From NCBI GenBank assembly GCA_030710605.1, contig CP092863.1:137672994-137736993 (forward strand): a stretch of DNA of 64,000 bases, in the 5' to 3' direction. The position numbers and the translations under genes are program-made. The notes beneath the pieces are model-generated. The model saw only the letters and a list, made by a program, of their open reading frames with translations, was not told the DNA's origin and did not search any database. The DNA is from Cordylochernes scorpioides. Taxonomy: Eukaryota > Arthropoda > Arachnida > Pseudoscorpiones > Chernetidae. Positions 56,955-64,000 of this stretch are shown piece by piece. Each line of letters starts with the position of its first letter. Position 1 is the first letter of the stretch.

Positions 56955-57225
56955 TATGAGCAAGAAAAGGCGCACATTACCATATGAACCGCATCTTTCA
57001 TTTATTTGTATTCCACGAGATATGAGGTTGGGAATTATTTCGAACACGGTCTATAACTCGAGATATAGAGGTCTATGTTGTCGTAGCTAGAACCATCGGA
57101 TAGAGCAAGAAAAGTTGCACATGGAAATATGAACCAACATCTTCCAATTATTTGTATTCCACACGTTGTATCACTTTGGGAAATAAATTTTAACACGGCT
57201 CTATAATTCGAGAAATAGGTGAAAG
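56955..57225 (+). repeat. Tandem duplication, unit about 115-145 bp
   Basis: GAGCAAGAAAAGGCGCACAT and GAGCAAGAAAAGTTGCACAT start two diverged units that share TTATTTGTATTCCAC and AACACGG. Divergence is about 25% by eye. Confidence 0.75.
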
Positions 57226-58013
57226 GATAGATAAAAACTGGATGAATTTTCCACTCTATATATATACTTTTACTATCACCAGAATTTAAAAAAGCTACCT
57301 TAAAAATTGAAACGAATAATTACTTAGAATATTATTAAATTGTATTACACCATCTTCTTTATTTCACAAATTAACTTTATGGAAGATAAAATTCATACTT
57401 AGTTAGAAATAAAGAAATCTTTGAAAGATTGCCTCCAAGTTTCCAGGAACTTTGAATTAGATTTTTTTTTAAGTAATCTATTTAGTAATGTGTCTAGAAA
57501 TTCTTTGATGAGATCGTTTTATTTTTAAAAACACAACTTCTAATGAATACCATATTTCGTTGTTGTTTTTAGGTAGCTAAGATAAATTAATTTTAGATTA
57601 TTCGAAGTAGATGCCATTTTTATTTGATAGAGATCTTGTGTTTCAAGTAGTTTTTTAGTTTTCGATTGTGTTTTTTCGTTAAACCGATAAACGTTCCTGT
57701 TTTATTTTGGTTATTATAATAATTATTAAAGTATATTTGACTGGTAATACAGATATTTTCTTAGTATACCTTATTTTCAATGGACAATATTTTTTTTTCA
57801 AATTTAAAGTAGGAATTCGGTCAAGCTACCATGTTATAATCACTGATAATATCGTTTGTTTTCTGTCGTCTTATTAATTGGGGATTTTTGAAAAACAAAT
57901 TTTATTTTTTAAATGGAGTGTGATAAAATATTTCCGGATTATTATTTTGAGCAAATATAAATAATTGATAATAACGTGTTTAAAATTGGTTTATTTTAAT
58001 TTACTAATACTCG
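57226..58013. other. No recognised feature
   Basis: AT-rich. Confidence 0.4.
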
Positions 58014-58226
58014 TACACTCATGGACAAAATTTTAAGGAAGTTTTTTTACCTTTTAGCATGTATAAATTATATATATATTATTTATTATTATTATATTTT
58101 ATTACATTTATTTTTTAAAGAAGAACGTTCAAATATATATGTAAGAGAAATCCGCCGTTATATAAGAAAATAAGGAGTGGTTTATGTTTAAATAATGAAA
58201 TTTTTAAAATTTTGTCCATGAGTATA
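58014..58226. mobile_element. Family A MITE, copy 12, core replaced
   Basis: Ends ACACTCATGGACAAAATTTT and TTTTGTCCATGAGTATA are inverted, but the middle is AT-rich and lacks the GATATTACAGTGACC signature. Confidence 0.75.
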
Positions 58227-58302
58227 TATATGTATGTTATGAATAATTTGTTTGTTGTTAGATAAAGGGTTGATAAGACAAAGGATCGATAAGATAAAGG
58301 GT

Positions 58303-58596
58303 TTGAAGGTGCAGTCGTGATAAGAAAAAGATAATTATTTACCATCAAGTAGCTTTTTATTTTCAATTACTTGAAGAAATTTTACACATTAGTTATTTTC
58401 ACATTATATAGAATTTATAAAATTAATTCTATATTAGTGATTCTAAAAGATAGATATGTTAACTACGCTTATTTACAACAAAACTGAAAGTCTTTCTAAA
58501 AACGATGATAACCAAAAGTAAAAATATCAATGAATAAAAATAAATCTATATTTTTTAAAATATAAAAATATTTGAATTTTTATATAATATAATATA

Positions 58597-58600
<4 letters not shown>
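58303..58600 (+). repeat. Family I repeat, copy 2
   Basis: Matches 13648-13935. It runs into a (TA)n tract at about 58590-58646 that borders the Penelope-like element. Confidence 0.7.
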
Positions 58601-58648
<48 letters not shown>

Positions 58649-59067
58649 TGAAGATTTGGCAATCCATAATTAAATTATATTTAAAAAAAGATGCATATAT
58701 TGGATTTCTAACTTATTTTTATTGTTCCAATATTTCGAGGGGCAACTCGCCTCTCTTTATCGAGGGATGTTTGTGTTTTTCACTAGAACACGCGCGCACG
58801 CGTACACCACTCTCGTTCTACAAGGCCAATGAAAGAACTGTATCTTTGACTCAACTATTGCCTTCAGTTTATATACAGAAAATAATTATATTTATATTTA
58901 ATATTATAGATTATTATTTGTCTATGGAAGATATAGAGATTTATATACAACACAGTGTAATTGTAAAAAAATTGTGTTTACATATTAATTCTAAATTTAA
59001 AAAATTTTTTAAAGCAAAAAAAATAAATTATTAAATAAAAGGTATATACATAGTTATATATAAATAA

Positions 59068-59490
59068 TTAAGAAATGAATTCTTTATAAGATTTCTGGAA
59101 AAATCAATTTTTCTGTTTATACTCTGTTTATCTTCGGCAGAAGCCCAACTTTCTAAAAACAGTCTACTATGCTTTTCTGTTATGTTTTTGTATATAATTG
59201 TGGTCTGTTTGAAATCTGGTATATGGCTATTGTTTAGGGAGTGGTCTACTAGTAGGGATAATGGTTTGTAGTTTTTTAAAGCTGCTTTATGTTGATTGAT
59301 ACGATCTTTAAGTGATTTACCTGTTTCTCCAATGTATGTAGCTTGACATGTCTGGCAGGGAATTTTGTAAATTACATTGGTTGTATTTTCTTGGTTTGAA
59401 ATATTTTTGTATCTGAGTGGCGTAAGATTTGTCTTAGATTTTGTGCAGATTGATATGTTGTAATTATATTATATCTCTTTAAAATTCGGG
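59068..59490 (-). pseudogene. GIY-YIG endonuclease domain of a Penelope-like element, frameshifted
   Basis: Minus strand, contiguous with the reverse transcriptase. It matches the intact frame at 60391-60792, except that A5 replaces A6 at about 59403-59412 (ACAAAAATATTTC). This shifts the reading frame before the IYKIPCQTCQATYIGE motif. Confidence 0.85.
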
Positions 59491-60378
59491 CAATTCTCTC
59501 CGAACCGTAGCTATATGGAATAGAGCAATAACTTTTTTGAGACTGATCACGACTATTATTTGAAGGTATATCTCTCTGTTTATAAAAATGTTTTTCAATA
59601 AATTTTTTTGGATAATTATTATTTATTAATTCTTTGAAATTCTATTTCTTTCTTCTGTTGCACTATTTCTATTTGAATGGTGTGTTTCTATTCTTTTAGA
59701 AAGAGATTTCACTACGGCTATTTTGTTATGTATGGGGACCAAAGGAGCTAAAATTCAAATAGTTTCCGGTGTGAGTGGGTTTCCTTAAATGCAAGTTTCG
59801 ATGTTATATTGATTCCTTTTAAGCTGATGTCCAAAAAGGCTAGGGAATTATTGCTTTCTTTTTCATATGTGAACTTTAAAAAAGGTTTGAGACTATTGAG
59901 AAAACGTATGAAGCTGTCAATGTCTATTTCTGTTAGACAAAAAAATGTCATCAATATATCGTAGCCATAATATTATTTTAAATTGGTTTGAATTAATTAT
60001 TTGTTTATCTATTTCGTTCATAAATATGTTGGCTAATGCAGATGAAATCGGGTTGCCCATTGGTAGGCCTTTAATTTGCCGGAAGAATCTGTCTTTGAAA
60101 ACTGAAATAACTATTGTCTAAACAAAGTTTGATTAAATCTATTAATGCTTCTTTAGAGAGGGGCAGAACTATTTCTGGGTGGATTTCAAGAAATGATTGG
60201 AGGGCCAGGAGTGCTTCATCGTGCGGGATTGAGGTGTAGAGAGATTCTATATCGAAGGAAACCATCCTGCTGTCATTTGATATTTGAACGGTTTTGATAG
60301 CTTCAACAGCTACTATGGGATTGGGTACTGTGTGAGGTAGTTGCTTTTGGAATGGAGAGATGACTGAAGATAGGAATT
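59491..60378 (-). pseudogene. Penelope-like reverse transcriptase, 5' truncated, frameshifted
   Basis: Reads KFLSSVISPFQKQLPHTVPN, then MVSFDIESLYTSIPHDEALL (motif A), a frameshift near 60095, GLPMGNPISSALANIF (motif B), YIDDIF (catalytic motif C, about 59955), another shift, then FLKFTYEKESNNSLAFLDIS. The order and the GLPMGNP-to-YIDD spacing are typical of Penelope-like enzymes. The thumb leads into CSIPYSYGSERIARILKRYN and the GIY-YIG arm. The N-terminal part of the domain is missing at the inverted junction. Confidence 0.9.
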
Positions 60379-60390
60379 TTAAAGAGATAT

Positions 60391-60792
60391 AATATAATTA
60401 CAACATATCAATCTGCACAAAATCTAAGACAAATCTTACGCCACTCAGATACAAAAAATATTTCAAACCAAGAAAATACAACCAATGTAATTTACAAAAT
60501 TCCCTGCCAGACATGTCAAGCTACATACATTGGAGAAACAGGTAAATCACTTAAAGATCGTATCAATCAACATAAAGCAGCTTTAAAAAACTACAAACCA
60601 TTATCCCTACTAGTAGACCACTCCCTAAACAATAGCCATATACCAGATTTCAAACAGACCACAATTATATACAAAAACATAACAGAAAAGCATAGTAGAC
60701 TGTTTTTAGAAAGTTGGGCTTCTGCCGAAGATAAACAGAGTATAAACAGAAAAATTGATTTTCCAGAAATTTATAAAGAATTCATTTCTTAA
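60391..60792 (+). CDS. GIY-YIG endonuclease domain of the inverted copy, open frame
   Basis: About 133 codons without an ATG near the start: RYNIITTYQSAQNLRQILRH, then NVIYKIPCQTCQATYIGETG, KSLKDRINQHKAALKNYK, and an end at FPEIYKEFIS. It shows IYKI, CxxC, the Y-I-G pair and the conserved R of the KDR motif, as in Penelope-like elements. It lacks its own reverse transcriptase on this strand, so it is a fragment despite the intact frame. Confidence 0.85.
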   Translation, partial: NIITTYQSAQNLRQILRHSDTKNISNQENTTNVIYKIPCQTCQATYIGETGKSLKDRINQHKAALKNYKPLSLLVDHSLNNSHIPDFKQTTIIYKNITEKHSRLFLESWASAEDKQSINRKIDFPEIYKEFIS

Positions 60793-61174
60793 TTATTTAT
60801 AAATAACTATGTATATACCTTTTATTTAATAATTTATTTTTTTTGCTTTAAAAATTTTTAAATTTAGAATTAATATGTAAACACAATTTTTTACAATTAC
60901 ACTGTGTTGTATATAAATCTCTATATCTTCCATAGACAAAATAATAATATCTATAATATTAAATATAAATATAATTATTTTCTGTATATAAACTGAAGGC
61001 AATAGTTGAGTCAAAGATACAGTTCTTTCATTGGCCTTGTAGAACGAGAGTGGTGTACGCGTGCGCGCGTGTTCTAGTGAAAAAAACAAACATCCTCGAT
61101 AAAGAGAGGCGAGTTGCCCCTCGAAATATTGGAACAATAAAAATAATTAGAAATCCAATATATGCATCTTTTTT

Positions 61175-61200
<26 letters not shown>

Positions 61201-61209
<9 letters not shown>

Positions 61210-61315
61210 AACTAATATATGAATCGGATATTCTATATTCAACTGTTATAATTATGGTCGTATATAATCCATCTTCGCATATAATTTTATTATTAAAAAA
61301 TTGATTTTTTAATAG
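61201..61315 (+). other. Intron end preceding the candidate exon
   Basis: AT-rich spacer that ends in a T-rich tract and acceptor, TTGATTTTTTAATAG (61301-61315). Confidence 0.4.
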
Positions 61316-61539
61316 CAAATGCGTACTTTGACCATGCGAGTCCATATGCTATAAAAATGACCACACATAGTGGAATGTTCTTCAATACGTGTTTACAGGT
61401 GTTACGTAAAGATTTCTATGTGCAGCACGGTATTAAACACGGAATGCGTACGTTACATAATTGGGAATTCTCCCACAATGGGCTCGTCCAAAAGCGAGAG
61501 ATTAAACTCAAGCAGGCTCAAGAAACAATGACTGATTGA
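61316..61539 (+). CDS. Candidate terminal coding exon, unknown protein
   Basis: A strong acceptor is followed by 74 codons open to TGA. The frame starts in phase 1 with NAYFDHASPYAIKMTTHSGM, continues FFNTCLQVLRKDFYVQHGIK and ends HNGLVQKREIKLKQAQETMTD. Composition and codon use look coding: basic, with a Lys/Gln-rich helix at the end and no low complexity. The ATG at 61357 is internal. The upstream intron would hold the Penelope-like element. I do not recognise the family. CAG/GTGTTA near 61388 could be an alternative donor. Confidence 0.5.
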
Positions 61540-61633
61540 CCTTGCAGCCAAGTTGTGGTGGATCCTTCAAAATGAAGGGTAAGATTGGAGGTCGCTTGGC
61601 TCTAACAATAGCTTCGATTCAATCGTTCAAACC

Positions 61634-61920
61634 AGGTTATTGTGCTGACAGCTGGGTTATATAACTTTGGAACATCCGCATGCCGTCCTGTAGCTTGGGT
61701 TATATACCAGGTTATTGTGCTGACAGCTGGGTTATATAACTTTGGAACATTCGCATGCCGTCCTGTAGCTTGGGTTATATACCAGGGTTATTGTGCTGGG
61801 TTATATAACTTTGGAACATCCTCATGCCGTCCTGTTCCCTGTAGCTTGGGTTATATACCAGGTTATTGTGCTGACAGCTGGGTTATATAAAACTTTGGAA
61901 CATCCGCATGCCGTCTTGTT
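61634..61920 (+). repeat. Tandem repeat after the candidate exon, unit about 77 bp
   Basis: About 3.5 units of CAGGTTATTGTGCTGACAGC, TGGGTTATATAACTTTGGAA and CATCCGCATGCCGTCCTGTA. Nearly identical copies with small indels (an extra TTCCC, a missing CTGACAG). If the gene extends here, it is the 3' UTR. Confidence 0.9.
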
Positions 61921-62188
61921 CCCTATGTTTGTTATCCTCTTCGCCAATACTAGACATAGATGATGGCCATTTTTCTTGTTGATATTTTTGTATCTCTCTA
62001 TTTGACCCTGGGACGATTCTATTTAAGACGAAATAGCTTAATAAAAAACTGTCCTGTTGTTGTATGTGGAGAGCAAAAACAAGGATATCTTGATTGAGAG
62101 TCTTCAAAGTAATATAAGATTCAATCATTGATTCTTATTAGTATTATGTTCCAAGCAAAATGGTTCTATTCAAGAAGTAAGTTTTCAG
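61921..62188. other. No recognised feature
   Basis: Intermediate composition. An antisense 81-codon ORF (61883-62128) overlaps the tandem repeat end and has no context. Confidence 0.35.
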
Positions 62189-62378
62189 AACACTCCCCTG
62201 TGAGAGAAGTGGAAACCCGCGCGCTTCGTCAAATGAACCTGGACCTGAATTTATAAAGAGTATGAAGTGGACGCCCCTGGATTTTCCTGGAATGTATTTT
62301 CACATTTCGAATGTGACCTACACATCATATTTAGATTCAGTTTCTGTGTGTGTAAACACCACACTTAACACCATATAG
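62189..62378 (+). CDS. Weak candidate exon
   Basis: After an acceptor-like GTAAGTTTTCAG (ends 62188), 62 codons are open to TAG. They read TLPCERSGNPRASSNEPGPE, then FIKSMKWTPLDFPGMYFHIS, and end VNTTLNTI. There is no ATG near its start. It may be a coding exon of a neighbouring gene, or chance. Confidence 0.22.
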
Positions 62379-63595
62379 CGGTGGAAAATTCTAGTTTAAT
62401 CGACATTATCAGCTCTTAATTCTTTTTTGTTTGTTTATTTTTGTTCGAATTTGGTTAAAAAGACAAATTTCTACAAGGATATTTTGATGCGACGACAGAT
62501 TTTTATTGAGTCGAATTTAGAATGATCTGTGTAAACAAGATTCAAACGAATTTCACGTTTTCTCTAACGGGTTAAATTCTATATTTTGACCTACTAAAAA
62601 TTCCATTTAAATAATAAATATTTTATAGACGAGTTCAACCTGTTCGTCTTTTTTATTATTAATAATAATTATATTTTATTCTGAAATATATAATGGTCCT
62701 TACTCAATATAGTTTTACCATCCTTTTACTACTATATTCTTAGGTTTACACACCTCTAACTTCAGTAATTCACATTTTTAAAAAAGAGACCCAACTTTAG
62801 AAATAAAAGAATCGGGCGAAAAGAGTTAGGCCTAAGATATTTTGGCGCGGAAGCCGTAAAAAAGGCTTAACTTTCAGATCAATACAGTTTGTTTACGTGT
62901 CCAGAGATGAAAAAAGAAAAAGTGGGTAACGAACGTGGGGTGTCAAGATTATGAAATTTACCCTCGATACAGTCTCTTCGCACGCGATATCGCATGGAAA
63001 GGTGCAAACTGACGCTGAATATAGCTGAGGATGTGTAAATAAGTTGTTCGTACAGTACCTCCTATACTTGGCCGACTCTCTAAATTTAGCTGTTGCATAG
63101 GCCGTGAACTTTGAACGTCTTTGGGTGTTGTTGTTTTTTATGCTAGCGTCTTTGAAATGTTCTAAAGTGTTAAGATTCTTTTTTTTTTGGGGTAATATTT
63201 TCTCTTTTTCTTTTTAATTAATATGATAGCCATATCAAAACGGGATAGCTTCAGACACCACCAATTTTTCATTACATTTTTGTTGCGCATAAATACATTT
63301 TTATTTCAAATCTCTACAGTTTTGTAGAGCTACAGTAAAAAAATAAATAAAGGAAGAAAATAAAATATAGATGAGATAATAAACTAGCTTTTATTGCCTG
63401 CCATTTCTTTTTACAGTTGGAGTGTTTTCTTTATTCAATCAATTCTATGTAAATATATATTTTGGATTTTTTTTCTGAAAAACTCGTATTTGACACTAAA
63501 TGTCATATATCTATGTTTTGGCATTACTTTTATCATCTAAGGGCATTTATGGTATATCAGTTTAAGGTCATCGCTTGTAAAAAGCAAGAGCAATA
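62379..63595. other. No recognised feature
   Basis: AT-rich with an intermediate patch at 62810-63130 that includes GATATTTTGGCGCGGAAGCC and TTCGCACGCGATATCGCATG. A regulatory function is possible but unsupported. Confidence 0.35.
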
Positions 63596-63712
63596 TTCAA
63601 ATTATAAAAATAAAAATACAACCTTTCGCATTGAGTTTCTTTTATTATATAGAATATATTTATATAGAATAAAAGAAACTCAATGCGAAAGGTTGTATTT
63701 TTATAATTTGTA
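63596..63712. repeat. Near-perfect palindrome
   Basis: Arms of about 55 bp contain AATACAACCTTTCGCATTGA and GTTTCTTTTATTATATAG plus complements, around a very short AT centre near 63655. The AAGAAACTCAATG phrase is also in the palindrome at 9043-9247 (AAGAAACTCATTG). Confidence 0.9.
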
Positions 63713-64000
63713 GCGCAATTTTTTCGTTTACTTCAATATTCAAATTGGCAAGAATTTATTACTACACTCTAAAAAATCTTTAAAATATTTCCTCAGTGTT
63801 CGTTTCAAATAAAACGGAAATGGTTTACACCATACCAGAAAAAATCAAAGCTAAAGGTCATCAGAAAGAAAAGGTTTTGCAAGACTTTTAATCTCCTGCC
63901 TATATTTTTTTCCTATAACTATATATATATTTTAAAAACTTAGCAAGTTTTTTTACTAATTATAAAAAAATCTATTTTGCAATCTTTTAAAAAGAATCGT
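63713..64000. other. No recognised feature
   Basis: AT-rich to the window end. Confidence 0.4.

Larger units (their letters stand above)
58675..61200 (-). mobile_element. Penelope-like element, broken, with an inverted copy of its own 3' part
   Basis: Arms at 58675-59490 and 60376-61200 are near-identical and inverted. Each holds a GIY-YIG region and ends in the terminal repeat that resembles family E (GATGCATATATTGGATTTCT, TTCCAATATTTCGAGGGGCA). The minus-strand reverse transcriptase occupies the middle. Both outer ends sit in (TA)n. Partial and inverted copies are known for Penelope-like elements. The 87- and 103-codon ORFs near the ends lie in the terminal repeat. Confidence 0.88.

Noticed and set aside
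61050-61345. ORFs of 84 to 105 codons near the right end of the Penelope-like element
   Set aside because: They lie in the terminal repeat and (TA)n, run on both strands and lack known domains.
62200-62250. CTGTGAGAG...GAAACCCGCG as another hammerhead
   Set aside because: The core lacks a base, stem II does not pair and no stem I is present.

Overview
The window is AT-rich DNA (my estimate is about 30% GC) from a metazoan nuclear genome, most likely an invertebrate. It shows no operons or bacterial genes. Its contents are short exon-like islands with GT/AG borders, AATAAA signals, tRNA-like SINEs, TA-flanked MITEs and Penelope-like retroelement remains. I cannot name the species; an arthropod such as a copepod would fit but is a guess.

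Genes are sparse. The best coding block is an apparently intronless ORF at 27822-28193 with a polyadenylation signal. Exon-like islands that lack usable ATG-to-stop ORFs are at 3115-3256 (+), 6578-6708 (-), 48642-48683 (+, with an upstream TATA box), 53032-53133 (+) and 61316-61539 (+). I could not join them into gene models. No protein family is secure for any of them.

Nearly everything else is repetitive. Family A is a TA-flanked Tc1/mariner-like MITE with about 12 copies. Family B is an interspersed repeat of about 280 bp with about 8 copies. Families C and E are palindromic hairpin elements; E shares its ends with a broken Penelope-like element at 58675-61200 that carries reverse transcriptase and GIY-YIG remains. 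Family D is linked to a hammerhead ribozyme. There is also a tRNA-headed SINE, several pogo-like CAGT...ACTG elements, a tRNA-like gene at 46413-46487, and tandem arrays at 30316-32060 and 47395-48130.

The main result of the hunt is three sequences that fit a complete type I hammerhead ribozyme: 34933-34986 (+), 45614-45674 (+) and 40413-40467 (-). Each has a CUGANGA core, a paired stem II, GAAA, a very short near-palindromic stem III, an allowed cleavage nucleotide, and a stem I that re-pairs beyond an internal loop. Degenerate relatives of the core recur in other palindromic repeats, so the accessory DNA looks shaped by ribozyme-bearing retroelements. The other notable structures are an 18-unit 92-bp array grown inside a TIR element, a 268-bp inverted duplication flanking a tRNA-like gene beside its own derived satellite, a Penelope-like element with an inverted copy of its own 3' end, and a LINE fragment caught between the arms of a hairpin repeat.
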